DNA of 64,000 nucleotides from Lindgomyces ingoldianus (GCF_010093535.1 NW_022985167.1:1345335-1409334), one strand, 5' to 3'. Positions 45,945 to 57,699 are shown, counted from the stretch's first letter. The notes: generated by a model from the sequence alone, not told the origin. A program made the numbers and translations.

Positions 45945-47565
45945 TTAAATATCAATAGGGACGTTGCCAACAGTATCCCAGCTTGTTCCGTTAAAGCTTA
46001 CCTCTCGGACCGAACCCCTTGCTTGAAAATAACACCGAGAGAGCTCTGAACCAACCGGAAGGGGAAAATTAGGGAAAGTAAGGCCGGTCAAACATGTGAT
46101 TGCGGTGTTTTTATCGGCACCATCGAAAGCAGGATGCGTAACAGGGCCTTTCCACCCTTCGTCTGTGTCTGACCAACTAACCTGCATCGTCCCGTTTTTG
46201 TCTTGCCAAAGGAGGTAGGTGTTTAAACTTGAGACAGTCTTCCCGGGGCGTGTAGTTGAGAATGCAGCTAGGGAAGAGTCTGCTGGTACAAGGCCTGAGA
46301 ATGCCCCTGGCGTAGATGATTTTAGTAGACGATAACTAGATCACTCTTGAAACGGAGTACTTACTATTCCTCCATATCACGGACGCTTGGCCGCCATCTT
46401 CCTTATAGTTAACATATGAACCATCTTCCTGCCTGTAAAATAATGCAGTAGATGAGAGGTTGTTTGTTAATGGTACCAAAGCTAATCGAGTACCATTGCT
46501 TGGTTCGGTCGATCGTAGGACAGAATCATGCCAACACTGGTTCTTCTTATGGCACTCAAAATTGACTCCACGAAGCTCTCCACCCAGCCCTTGGTACACA
46601 AGCTTTGGCCAGTAAAACGCAAGATTTGAACTTTCGGACGCTGTATACCTTTGCTGGTCTAGCGACCCAGGTTGTCCAATTGTAGGCCCATTGTCTGGAA
46701 AAATCCATTCCGAAACGTAGTCTGTATCGTCCATAAGTATACACTTAGAAGGTGGGTATTAACACTCACTGAGATCGTTGAGATAGACTACTTCTGCTTG
46801 GTATTGAATGCCGCTAAAGCTGTAGTTCTAAGGGAAGAAGTAAGCTAACGTGGTACCAACCCATGAGATTCCACTCATACCCCTTGGTTTGCATAGTACT
46901 CTGAATTTAAAGCGGTAGCCGTAAGAGGACTTCCTCGTTTGGCAGTGGAAAAGTGAGACACTCGAGTCCAGTTGCCAGTGCTTGAGTTGAAAGTAGATCG
47001 AGACAAGAACCCTTTGCTATCTTGGGAGAACAACCACACAGTGAAGTATCCTGAAGGTCCTGCGACATTCCATCCAGTCACCGCAAGGGACGGGGGACGA
47101 GTCCCATTAGGAGAAGCGATGCCGCTAGTTGGTGTTGGAACAGCTGGAATGTCTGTAACTGATGAATTAGGGGGGCGTGACTGGCCACTCGGGTTGAGGA
47201 ACGTTCCCAGGACCGCTCCAAGGACAATAGCCAAAGCAAGTAAAATTACCAGCATCAACACTAACCAAATCATCATCCGCGAATGTTTGGGGTTTTCTTC
47301 TTCTGCTGGATCGCTTGCGCTAGACCGAGGTCTGGCTCCTAAGATCTCTTTCATAAAGCCATCATTGAGCATTAAGCCTCGGCTACCTTTCTGGATGGGT
47401 GGTCTATTAGGGATTCGAATGCCCTCCCATTTCGGTAAGGCTGTGAGCCCTTCATGCGTCGATTCAACGTCATCATTGATGTGGTCCAAATGCTAGAATG
47501 GATCTCGTCAGGTGTAATCATTCTCGTAGCCGACCACGAGTTGCAGCCATACATACCGTCATCAT
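45945..47565 (-). CDS. type II membrane protein with a fucose-lectin-like beta-propeller ectodomain
   Basis: Proposed exons: 47557-47565 (MMT), 46881-47492, 46770-46827, 46365-46721 and 45945-46306; 465 residues. The first ~75 residues are hydrophilic, then one transmembrane helix (about 77-100, IWLVLMLVILLALAIVLGAVLG), then a Ser/Thr/Pro stalk and an ectodomain with repeated strand patterns: GYFTVWLFSQDSKGFLSRSTFNSSTGNW, FYRQEDGSYVNYKEDG, TYLLWQDKNGTMQVSWSDTDEGWKGP, CYFQARGSVREVSFNGTSWDTV. These D-G-x-(L/V) and W-x-x strands resemble fungal fucose-specific lectins of the AAL type, but the sugar-binding residues cannot be verified by eye. Many N-x-S/T sites fit an extracellular location. The tiny first exon is inferred, as no ATG opens the main frame. 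Confidence 0.65.
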
Positions 47566-49720
47566 CTAGTACGAAGCCAAACGTTTCTTCTACCAGGAGA
47601 AGGTTTCAAGTTGAATTGAATGAACGCTGACTTCCAGCTTCCGATGCTAATTTAGCTCGAATCCAAACATTAAGATCTCGGAGAATTATGTCGGTGCGCC
47701 GGAAAGGTTGTGTAACCTTACACGTTCCACCCATTCAAGGCTCTGCGTATATTTGCGAGATCTGCGATTGTTAGACAAGCCCTGCCTAAAATGTTTAATA
47801 TAGACGTATACACTAGCCTAATAACCCCTTCAGTGCAATTCTCGAACAATTGACGGGAGGCGGTAAAGAGGGTAGTCAAGGGCAGCAACCGTCGCGCGTC
47901 GCCTTAAGAATTCATTGAGGAAGGGGCACCTGAATGGTAACATCGACATTGTTGTGGCAACTCCTGCTTAAGAGCTATCAGCATGCAGCACAGGATGCAT
48001 ACCTTTATTAACCCGACCACGGTTTCAAGCCAACTGCGATCCTGAATCAGTTAGCTAGCTGCGAAGTGTGAAGATATCCCTCAAGATGGGTAGAGACAAG
48101 TGTGGGGAATCTCGGTGGCCCGAAGTGTCGAATGATACGATTGGATTAGATGCCGGCTAATATAAGCATTCACTACTTTGGGTCGTGCCCTTGCGAACGA
48201 TTAACAACCGAACGAATCGATATCGCGAGCTTCCGTGAAACCTGGGATTACTTGCATCCGGTCAACGGCTTGAAGCCACAATCATTCTGCTTTCTTGGCG
48301 CATGTCGTTGCCTTGAAGAGTAGCATCGCCGTTGAGAAAGTCCTTTGGATGGGTGTATAGGTGGCTTGATATAGGATGACCGATTCCGATCATCAAGTGA
48401 TGGGTCCTCCAGAGTCTGCAAGCAACAATGGCGTGCTGTTGAAGGCATCTTCCACGTGTCATGTTTCATGGTCATCGTAAACGTGAAGTCGAAAAGTATT
48501 TCCGTCACTCTAAAGTAGTACAGCGACTTATCACTTCCGGGGCTATTAGGTATCTATCGCCTGAATTTTGAGAAACCAGGCTTATAATTAGTTCGTCGCT
48601 ACACTTGAGAAGATCGAATCGATGTCTTTTTGCACAGGGTCTGAACAAGATCGACGTTTGAAACATGGACAGCATGACCTGATCATCAAGGCTAAGATCC
48701 GCATTGGATGAGGCGGGGTACCATGGAGCCGAACCCAAACGTTCCAACCATGGCTAGGCCGTAGCTCCCAGTGTTCGTGGAAGCTGTGGCAAACCACAGA
48801 ATCGGATGGCCCTCTTTCATGGGGGAAAGGACTCCATAACGGCGAGTAGATCAATGCGGATTCTGGAGCCTGGTCAGTGTACTTGCCTTTGAAGTGTAAA
48901 ATTAAATGCCTCGGGCTTGTCTCGTTATCATGGAAGGGTTGAAACAAAGAGTGGCAAGCTGTAATAGCAAGCATTCTGATGGCGATCAGAAGGTCGCTAG
49001 AGTGAAACGCATGAAATTGCTGACGGGGAGAAAGAGAGAGATCAGGTTAACAAATGGGAAGACTCGCCGGCCGAGGGGAGAGAAATTATTTGAGCTGAGG
49101 CCACTTAATTTACTCGTTGCAGCAGGACCACGGGGTCAAGAACCATGTTCCTGGACAGCGCGTGAGGAGACGCAGGGTCTTAAAACGAGGTTAAGAAAAA
49201 GATGACGATCGAACGTATTGTGAAAATTGAGATAGAGCATGTGGGCGAGATTATGCGAGAATGAAGGGTGAAGATGGTAAGGTGGTAGAAGGAGGGGAGA
49301 TGGTGAGATGGCGCAGGTACTTATCGATAACCCTAATTTCCTCCAGTAATATGAAGTCATCGCGAAATCCGGGTGGGTTAACAAATAAGATTGTTCCATT
49401 CCTCGAAAACATGCACGAAGCCACCATGTCCTCGCTATCGCATCTTAGCTCCCGTGACTGATGATAGTTGCTGGTCTGTATAACATCCACCTCATCCGTT
49501 CCATATTTTGACCACACCCAAACTTTCAGGCAAAGAGCAGCAAGGCGACAGAGACGTCTCCCATATTATCATCGTCATCTCGCTTAATTCTTTGTGTCTC
49601 ACTCCGTTGCCCTTTCCCAAGTGCTCGTAATACTTCAGAGCCCCCACAGCAGATGGCTAGTATCACCGTTTTGCTAACCTCGTCTGTACGCACTGTTCCA
49701 ACCCAACCACATATCCTGGA
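47566..49720. other. gene-poor stretch with worn coding fragments
   Basis: About 2.1 kb. On the minus strand between 48248 and 48974 several protein-like pieces appear in changing frames (for example SPMKEGHPILWFATASTNTGSYGLAMVGTFGFG and RVTEILFDFTFTMTMKHDTW), which suggests a decayed gene I cannot name. No intact gene was found. Confidence 0.35.
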
Positions 49721-50290
49721 TCAGTGTCCAAACCATGGGGATTTGATTCTCATCAACTGTTCCCAAAGGGAAGGCCTGGCCCTGCCTATGGCTAGTTGCT
49801 GAAGGCAATATAGTGCCTTAGCCTCATCCTCGTTCATCAAGGAGACGGTCTTCTGGCTGTAAATCGAAGGAAGTTGCGGCGTAGAATTGGAGCTAATCAG
49901 ATTCGGTGCGGGTTGAGCTGAGAGATAAACTTCGGTACGGTAGCATTCGTCAAACTTCCGCATCTTAGAGAAAGCCTCTTGTTAGAAGGAATTTGTTTTA
50001 GACCGTGTGAACTATTAGTACTGCTGAACCCGCAAGCGAAGATGAGACGACCACCAGAGGCAAAGTACGTCTTGAGAAGCTGGAGGACATCGGAAAGTTT
50101 CATTGACTTGGCAGTCTTAAGTTGGGTAACTACGATAGCGGTTGAGGTGTTGGAAGAGACATACTTCACCGCACTGGCGTGGGTTTTGACACGGTGGACG
50201 CGTGCCAGCCTAAAATCTGGACAGGGAGCTTGTAGGACACACTGTCGAAGTGCTGTGGCAGTTCGAGTGAAAGGGGAAGGAATTTACACT
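49721..50290 (-). pseudogene. frameshifted remnant of an unidentified fungal gene
   Basis: On the minus strand three protein-like pieces follow in order but in different frames: PLSLELPQHFDSVSYKLPVQILGWHASTVSKPTPVR (ending at a stop near 50165), then YVSSNTSTAIVVTQLKTAKSMKLSDVLQLLKTYFASGGRLIFACGFSS, then EAFSKMRKFDECYRTEVYLS...LPSIYSQKTVSLMNEDEAKALY. The pieces read as one protein if two small frameshifts are assumed; no credible introns bridge them. The product type is unknown. The sequence up to the Cys-rich gene at 50619 holds nothing else. Confidence 0.4.
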
Positions 50291-50619
50291 CGCGTGTGGA
50301 TTCCCTGACCTAAGTGAACTCTAGATGAACTAGAAACACCAAGCACCGAATTTGAAAGATTGTAATTAGTTTATCTCTTCCCTCCACGATCTCGTCACCA
50401 CAGACTCCAATTGAATCTGGAGATAAAGTGTTTGAATATTCTACATCAAGTCACAATCATGTCACATGTATTTACATTTCAGGGTAGGATAACCCTATTT
50501 GTCCACAAAATCCCCCAAACGCCAATCCAAACCAAATGCAAACCCAGCCAATCTAGATAGCTATTCCTTATGCACGAAATCCAAAATCCAAAATCCAAAA
50601 CCTAACCTCCAATCTCCCA

Positions 50620-51851
50620 TCACCAAGTTTTCAAAAACCTTAAATCTTTCTCCCCTTTCCCCTTCCCTTCCAACTCTTTCGCCTCCGTCTCCGACGGCAA
50701 CTCAATAACCCTCTCCGCATCCAATTCAATCAATACCCCACTTCCCCTCCCATATCTATTCCGCGACCGTCCATGTATCCCAGCCACATCAAGCGGCGCT
50801 TCCGAGTCCCCTGTTGCAATTGACCGCCTTGTAGTGCCTCTTGAAAACCCTTCCTTCTGACGCTTGCGGCGTTGGAGGTAAAAGCATGTGAAGAAGAGGA
50901 TTAGAAAGACGACTACGCCGCCTCCTACGCCTACGCCTGCGCCGATTACCGCGGGATTTATAGGATGTTTTGGGGGTGGAATGGTGGATTCGGGGGGTGC
51001 GAAGGATGTGGTGGACGAGGTGCCCGGGGAGATTATGGAGTAGCCTGAGATGAAGACTATTGTTGCCGGTTCGTTAGCGGGGGCTTTCGATGCGGTGGCT
51101 TTAGGGTCGTGGGACGTTGGGCTTGATGTAGACGGTGAGGTCCTTGCAGCGTCATTTGATTTTGATGAGGGGCTGGAAGGAGGCGGGGTGGAGGATGCTT
51201 TAGGAGTGTCTTTCTTCTCGGAGGGTGGTGAGGATGCTGGAGCTTGTTGCTGCTGTTGCTGTGATGTCTGTTGCTGTGGTGGTTGGGTGTTGGCGGGAGG
51301 CGCGGAAGATTGCTGCACGTTTACTAGCGCTGCGCTGGTCGGCTGTGCGTTGTTGTTATTCGTATCTTTATCCGCCGTTGCTACCACTTGTGGTGTTCCT
51401 AGGTCCAACATTTGCGCGCCGCTCTTGGTGCAGCAGTCGTGGCTTTCGCAGCACCATTTGCCGCTGCCGCAATAGTACACTGCTTCATCGCCATGATTCC
51501 ATTCTATACCGCATCAGTCTAGGTCATATTCTGAAGCATAATTGCGATTGGGAGCGTACCAGCCTTGCAGAAACTCGGACATGGCGTTCCCCATCCTGAA
51601 TCCGTACATCCGCCTCTTAATACTCGTTGGAAATTCTCATACCGCGTGTCTACGCAAAGCCCATTACTTAGGCATTGGTTCCCCTCTGAGCAGCACACGC
51701 TCACGCCGCCAGAATTACATGATTTATGCCCGTCGTCGGTGTCACCGTTTGGATAATAGCATGTAGCAAGTGTGAGGAAAGGAATTTGGAGAATGAAGGA
51801 GAGTACGCAAAGCGATGCGAGGATAGACAATATCGACGCATTGCATGCCAT
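50620..51851 (-). CDS. Cys-rich single-pass membrane protein with Ser/Pro/Gln stalk
   Basis: Two exons, 51560-51851 and 50620-51503 (56-nt intron); 391 residues. A signal peptide (SILASLCVLSFILQIPFLTLA) is followed by an extracellular module with the common fungal pattern CYYPNGDTDDGHKSC-CCSEGNQCLSNGLC-GGCTDSGWGTPCPSFC-YYCGSGKWCCESHDCC. Then a long low-complexity stalk (Q7 run, Ser/Pro/Ala), a transmembrane helix near residue 265 (VIGAGVGVGGGVVVFLILFFTCFYL) and a basic cytoplasmic tail. Proteins of this build are frequent in Pezizomycotina and are presumed cell-wall or surface sensors, but no role is established. Confidence 0.85.
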
Positions 51852-52569
51852 GGCATATCACATTAGGCCGGAGGTGCGAAAAAGAGAAAGAGGAGATCAG
51901 AAGATTCCCCGTCATAGAGAGCAACAAGAAGGCTGGAGGATAACAACCTACCAACTCCGTCACTAATGCTCCCCAGCGTGTGCCTTGGCCTCCGAAAGGG
52001 GAGATGAATTCATGGCAAAGGATTTATGAAATGGGTGAAGCACAAACCAGGATGTTGTCGAAACACTCCACACAGGGCCTTGTTCAGGTCGGGAGGAATG
52101 CGGAATGTGTCGCGGAGTCGCCTAAAAGGTGGAAGTGCACATTACCCGAAGTCCGGGATACCTGTTGGCTTTGGCAATCCTTCCAATGTATTTTATCCCG
52201 GGTTTTGGTGCGAAATGTTTAAAGTTTGAATCTATCAATCGCGTGAGGTATCGTGGTTCGACTATGCCATCCCGAAAAACGATGAGTTTCAGATCCTCGT
52301 ATTGCTTTGAGAAATGGCGGCAACCAAGGCAATAAAAGCCTCTAAGTGTAGCGGCGGTTAGTCTTTGAAAGAGTAACTGCTGCCATTGTGTTAGTAGCTG
52401 CGTGGCTGCTGACATTAGTATTTCGGACATTTGGACTTCATATGCAGCCGCACTCTGGGCCGAGAACGGAAAATTGCTGGATGTAGTTTGCAGTACGGTA
52501 TCGTATCCCTTTAATATATCTTCCTTCCATTTCCACCAGCTGAACCTTCTATCGAATTTCCTGCACGTC
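51852..52569. other. intergenic; one small minus-strand frame
   Basis: 718 bp between two minus-strand genes. A 102-codon frame at 52122-52430 on the minus strand starts with ATG (MSEILMSAATQLLTQW...) and contains GFYCLGCRHFSKQYEDLKLIVFRDG. It shows no known domain; it may be a small gene, a remnant or chance. Confidence 0.3.
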
Positions 52570-53652
52570 TCAACTTGTGTTGTTACTCGGGTCCTCAGTG
52601 GGTGTCTCGTCCTGCAACCCCATCCCAGGAGGAAAGTCAGTTGCTAGTACTCCAAAGATTCCTTTTTCACTCCTGCTCATGCCCCCCCCTTTCTCCTCTG
52701 TCTCTCCCCACTCCTTCAACCGGAACAAGCCTTGCCCGTCGACCCCAAGACATTTCTGCCTACTTTCTATTAAGGCGTCTTCATCAAAGTCGAAGATTCG
52801 CCAATCTGCGTTGAAGAATCGCCGATTGCTTATCGCAGTCCGTAGGAAGCCTGAGTGGCTTACGACTGCAATCACTTTTTCTGGTCGAGAGTAAAGCGCT
52901 TGGAGACACGCTTGGCCTCGTGCAAGGACAGCCTTTCCTGTAAAGGCATATGGATTGATGCTAACTGAGGTGGTTTTGTCCGGATATAGAGGATCCACTT
53001 TAGAGAAATCGAACTGAGGGAACTCAAAAGCCATGGTTGCAATTGAAGAGCCAGTGTCACAGGGCTTGTCTGAGTTTTCTAATGTAAAGATTAGCAAAAT
53101 GTATTGATGTATGATGAGCTCTTGAATAGGCCTCAAACGCATAGCAAACTGGGAGTCTCGTGGCTGGTTTCTTAAATGCAGTTAAGGGATAGCGTTCTGG
53201 GTCATGTGTTGTTGGAACATGTACTAAGGCAGAGCGAATATCAGAAGGAACGTTGGGGAATTTCGAAGGAATGGGTAGGACTGAAAGGGAGTGGCGACGT
53301 ACGTGACACTGAAGAGACTGTGGAACGATGCTCAGGGCGAAAATGGGACAACAAAAACCAAAGAGTCGCAACAAAGGTACCGACCTTGCCACCCAGCATC
53401 TGGTAAAACCTTGATCTTTTTCTCATCGATCAACCAGCCCAAACCTAGGACTGCGGTTTCCAGTGTCCGGCGCATCGCGCTGACGACAATAAGCTCGATC
53501 TCATTTCCAATTTTGCTGTTCTTGAGAGATTCGTGCAATTCTGCGCATTGCTGTTTTCCGAGATCGGAGAGCGGTGCATCATGAATGGACCAGTCACTTG
53601 CTACATTATGCAAAGCCTGGGCGTGACGGATGAGGACGAGGGTAGGCGGCAT
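52570..53652 (-). CDS. histidine phosphatase (phosphoglycerate-mutase-like) family protein
   Basis: Two exons, 53385-53652 and 52570-53078; 258 residues. The superfamily uses a phospho-histidine intermediate. The catalytic motif is LIRHAQALHN (Arg9-His10), the second conserved His is near residue 164 in VVSHSGFLR, and DAPLSDLGKQQC, VSAMRRTLETA and WQENSDKPCDTGS are typical of the fungal branch. RHA instead of RHG is common there. The intron is unusually long for this window (306 nt) but ends with a good branch (TGCTAAT) and acceptor; I saw no conserved coding piece within it. The substrate is unknown. Confidence 0.85.
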
Positions 53653-53947
53653 AGAAACGGAGAATATCGATGAAAGATGAAATGCCGAGTTTTGGGGGCC
53701 TCTGATCTTATGTCTTTTGTTTTAGTGATTGACTGAGATTGGAGTGCGCTGGTGTGGCTGGAGGAAGCTACCTAGGTACATCGTCACGATATGATAGGCG
53801 CACCAATGGGTCGCGCAAGTGCAAACGACCATTTCTGTGGCGCATACAAACCCTTACAATATGCTCCAAAGTCGGTGGATATCAGACGTGCCCATCTATG
53901 CTGCGCCAACCCGCTTGGTAGCTTGCATATAGTACAGAGTGGTTCAT

Positions 53948-55028
53948 CTACTCCTCCATCTTCCCCTCATCCTCATCCTCGTCGTCACCCTCCAACGATT
54001 TCTTTGCCAGCCGTTCGGCTTCCTCTCTCAGCTCCTTTGGCACGTCTTCATGCCTGCCCTTGGTGGGACCGTCTAAGGAGCTTACCCACGTCATCTCCAG
54101 CTCGAAGTCCTTGTCCTTGTTATCGTCGTGTGCAACGTAGATGATGCGTGCTGCCTCCTTGACCCCCTCTTCCAATGATAGAGTGCCGTCGGACAGATTG
54201 AGCTTCTCAAGCTCCGACTTTGCGATCTGTCGACCCTTGCCCGTAGCTGCACCATAATATCCCTAACTATTGTGTTAGCTCTGGATACGACCCACATGAA
54301 TACTTCTGTTCATACCCAATAAAGTCCGCTCGGCTCAATCATGTACAAGAACGGTCCGCCATGCTTTACACCGCCCTTCTTGCCCCCAGAGCCAACCTTT
54401 GGCCCTGAGCCGACCTGTCCATCCACCGGCAGCTCGGCCTCTGAATCCCACCCGCCTACGATGGCTGTGACACCAAATGGCCGTACACTTGAGTAGAGGG
54501 TGTACATCTGGACATAGCTTCCCATGCGATTTGCGAGAGCGGAGGTCGGGATCGGGGCCTTGTACAGCTGGCGCCATTGAGCTGCTTCATCGCGGGCTCG
54601 GGATACGAAATGGCGACCATCAGGGAGGAGACCTGAAGACACCTGTGCATGCCCCATGTTAGTCTAGTCCTTCCCGACAAATAAAGGGCATGCTTACAAC
54701 ACCCATGTTCCTGTCTACCGTTGCTATCCGTTTGTTCGCTCCGGGCTTGAGCAGCTTGCTGGTGATGAGCTTCTCGAGAGCTAATACGACACCATCCTTG
54801 CATCTTATTCCGATGGCTGTGCCGCCGTTCTCCACCGCCTTGACTGCATATTCAACCTTGATGGGTTAATTTCGAGCTCGAGTATCATGGCTAAGGAATA
54901 ACCTACTTGGAAATTGCGGCCATCTGGAGAGAAGACAGAGTTAGACAGGTCGTAACCTGTGCCTATTGAAGTCTAGAAGGTTTGTGTCAGTTGCAAACCA
55001 CGAAAACACTGCAAACGAGGCTTACCAT
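53948..55028 (-). CDS. PRE10: 20S proteasome subunit alpha7
   Basis: Five exons: 55026-55028 (ATG only), 54907-54972, 54698-54856, 54316-54642 and 53948-54262; 289 residues. Alpha7 (PSMA3/Pre10) is a structural member of the outer alpha ring. [39 protein letters not shown] is the proteasome alpha signature, and [47 protein letters not shown] and [10 protein letters not shown] follow the yeast protein closely. An insertion of about 25 residues ([30 protein letters not shown]) replaces the short loop before [10 protein letters not shown]. The acidic tail ([13 protein letters not shown]) is shorter than in yeast. The first intron falls directly after the start codon. The upstream region shares a block with PRE3. 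Confidence 0.95.
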
Positions 55029-56208
55029 GGCACTTGGGAGATAGGATGAGAAGATCCAGAGCTCTTTGGGGAGTCGGAGTAGGGAAAGCAGTAAGGGAGA
55101 GGGCCGGAGCGTAGGCGAATTATTGGATAGATGTCGTGTTGATGGACTTCAGGCTGCGGTGAGTTGCGCGTTGAGCTTCACCCTGTTTCCGGCTAGCGTT
55201 GATCTAATCTCTTGGCAGATGGCGCTCGTGGATCTTGAGGCAGCCGTTATCCTCATGATTCACCTGACAAGACCGCCTTGTGAACTGCTAATATTTTATA
55301 TCTGTTCAAAGGCTTGTCTCCGTTCTATTCGGCCATATCGTCGCCGCTTGAGACGTGATTTGGGGTCATTTTGCTGTTGATCCCTCGACTTTTTCCGCCA
55401 TTAAACGCTCCAATCGTCGCCGGTCATTCTCTCGCGGGCGTCTCTGCCAATACAGGTTGATGAGTTGTCTACAATAATTTGCGAAGACCCGCCTAGCTTC
55501 ATTGGCCCCTCGGGCGCTAGCGGGACATTTTATGTTTCAGGTCTCCAGTGAGTGGACAGCAGGCCGCATCATCCCGCTTTTCTGCCCTTCAACCCACCAT
55601 CGGAGAACGCATGACCCAAACTGGGCCGCTACATAAAGAAACCATAGCTGCCACACTGCCCGCTGGACACCGCAACACACCACTTCTTTCAACGGCTTTG
55701 TCGACACTCCTTGGTGACGACGACTTCTCTTATCTCTCTAGCCGCCACCACCAGCATCCTCACAAAGGTCTTGTTCGAGGCGTCTGTAGCCACCCGACGC
55801 GCCGCACTGAGGATCTTTTCACCACCACATTTCAATAAGAACTGCGGACTCAAAGGCTACGATACTCGAGCTAGTCCGAAAAGACATCCAGTATATATTG
55901 CTCTGAGCAAGACTTACCTCTTCACTAATCCTCAGCGTCTGATTCCCCTCTTCTCAATTTCCCGAAGGATACGGAATACCTGTTAGGTACCCGGTCTCTC
56001 TGATGCAACCTCTGCTCGTTCACTATTGCAATATTTGCACCTATAACACGACTGTTCCCTTCACAGCTTCCGTCTTTTCCGAAAATCAATCTTGCTCACA
56101 CGTAAGCCCCGAATCCTCTCCCATCTCGAAATACTGACGATTACGTCATAGTGCGGAACGATATCAGCGGGCATCAACGTTCGAGGAAAGCAAGAAGAGG
56201 AAACAAAC
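55029..56208. other. divergent intergenic region upstream of PRE10
   Basis: About 1.2 kb between PRE10 and the next plus-strand gene. It holds the shared block at 55137-55218. After the block a plus-strand frame starts ATGGCGCTCGTG (55219) and runs 54 codons, without known domain. Confidence 0.45.
55137..55218. promoter_or_regulatory. 82-bp block shared with the upstream region of PRE3
   Basis: Second copy of the block at 13647-13728 (72/82 identical, no gaps, hand count). It begins 109 bp upstream of the PRE10 start codon (103 bp in PRE3), same orientation to the gene. On the plus strand 55159-55218 again reads as a 60-nt intron: GTGAGT donor, CTAAT branch, TTGGCAG acceptor, followed by ATGGCGC.CGTG, where the other copy has ATGGTGCACGTG. 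Confidence 0.7.
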
Positions 56209-57111
56209 ATGCAGCAGGAAGAGCTTGCAAGGCTGTTTTCAGCCAACTTGACCCTCTCCCAAGCCCAGCCCCAATATACCCCCTCCCCTCCCCAACCCGA
56301 GCAGCAGATCGAGCCAGTGCACCAACAGCAGGAACAACAACAGAGAGCGAGCTCTTCAGCGATAGTCTACGCTTCTCAGCACTACACACACACACACCAC
56401 GTCGTCCCTATCCGTCATATCCCGAAAGAATCTGTAAAGACTCACATTGATGCATCAGAGCTAGAAGGCATCCTCCTCCGTAACAGTGTCAATCCTAGAC
56501 TCCTCTTCCCTTCCCAGATTGACCTCTTCAAGAACGCAGATGATGACCAGCGTCTTCGTCTCCTGGAGCTTTGGCGCATCTCCCCTCCACAGGGCAGGCA
56601 GGGGTTTCCAGCGGGTGTGGACTACAACATTTCTAGGCAGCTCTATGATTGGCCACCAACAAGTCTGGCTCAGGAGGAAGCCATGGCAAAGTTGAGGTAT
56701 GAGAGGATGATTGACGAGCGTGCTCAAGCGGAGGATATTCAGAGCCACCAACAACAGTTGAATCAGAGCATGGATGATGGTATGGGATCTGCAGCCGTGC
56801 AGGCGACACGTGACCTCCTCACGTCTTCCCCTGACACAAGAAGTGCAGAGCCTTACATTGTCTCAGGATACGATATGCTGGCAAATCGAGAGTATGAGGA
56901 ATCGGCAAAGGCCGCGGTAAATCACCTCAGGGAATCGACGAGGTACAACCAGGCAACCGACCCTGTTTACAACAATGCTGGCGGTCACGGTGGCTTATGG
57001 GAAAAGAACGTAGGAAGCATCTTGGATATGGAAAATCAATACGGAGCCTTCGCTCAAGCGAGGGATCGGGATGTTCAGTCGGTGTATGCCGACGATGAAA
57101 TGGTCATGTAA
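56209..57111 (+). CDS. conserved-looking fungal protein of unknown function
   Basis: Intronless from this ATG, 300 residues. The N-terminus is rich in Q and P (disordered). The central part looks conserved: ELEGILLRNSVNPRLLFPSQIDLFKNADDDQRLRLLELWRISPP, and DWPPTSLAQEEAMAKLRYERMIDERAQAEDIQ, which is helical. The C-terminus has GYDMLANREYEESAKAA and ends in an acidic stretch. Proteins with the LFKNAD-QRLRLLELWRI block are seen in many ascomycetes without assigned function; I do not recognise a name. An upstream spliced exon cannot be excluded. Confidence 0.7.
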   Translation: MQQEELARLFSANLTLSQAQPQYTPSPPQPEQQIEPVHQQQEQQQRASSSAIVYASQHYTHTHHVVPIRHIPKESVKTHIDASELEGILLRNSVNPRLLFPSQIDLFKNADDDQRLRLLELWRISPPQGRQGFPAGVDYNISRQLYDWPPTSLAQEEAMAKLRYERMIDERAQAEDIQSHQQQLNQSMDDGMGSAAVQATRDLLTSSPDTRSAEPYIVSGYDMLANREYEESAKAAVNHLRESTRYNQATDPVYNNAGGHGGLWEKNVGSILDMENQYGAFAQARDRDVQSVYADDEMVM

Positions 57112-57699
57112 TAGGTGGAGCTTCATAGGCACAGAGGGAAGGCAGTGGATATCTTGGCGGAAGCGGATGCAACGTCTGCCGTTTGGTTTGCCCAAATAGG
57201 CGTACTTGTCGATACACTTGCATACATACTTCTCTTTTGTTCCCGGGTTACGCTTAAAGAGGGAGGCAAACAAGACGGACGAGCGGTATTTTGGTTTGCT
57301 GTAGATATCTCATGGTCGCTTCAATCGTTTTGGGGGCTGCGGATTCAAATTTGCACAAATGATAGGATGGTTGAGTCAGATACCCATTTCATAGCATTAT
57401 TAATATGTTTCTAGATTTCATATCAACTCATTGTCGGACTATAATCTCATGTCAACTCATTGTTAGATGATTGCACGAGCATGTCGGATTCGTTTGAAAA
57501 AGCCGTATTTTTGAGCAGTACAAGCTCCCACTCAGCACTTATCTTTTGGCCCTGGTGCTTGCCCGCCGTCTCTTTGTACATATAATTTACATTGCCTTCC
57601 TCTTGATGGACAGAAGGGCATTCTGACAAGCTCGCATTTTAGCAAGAGTAGATCCCCCACAAATCTGAGCCATAAAAACTGTAGAAGCCATGTCGTTCT
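57112..57699. other. intergenic between converging genes
   Basis: 588 bp with the 3' flanks of the preceding gene and mL59. A short repeat (CATATCAACTCATTGT and CATGTCAACTCATTGT) lies at 57419-57465. No gene. Confidence 0.45.

Noticed and set aside
51050..51475. 141-codon plus-strand frame with Cys run
   Set aside because: Mirror of the Gln/Ala/Ser-rich stalk of the Cys-rich membrane protein on the other strand.
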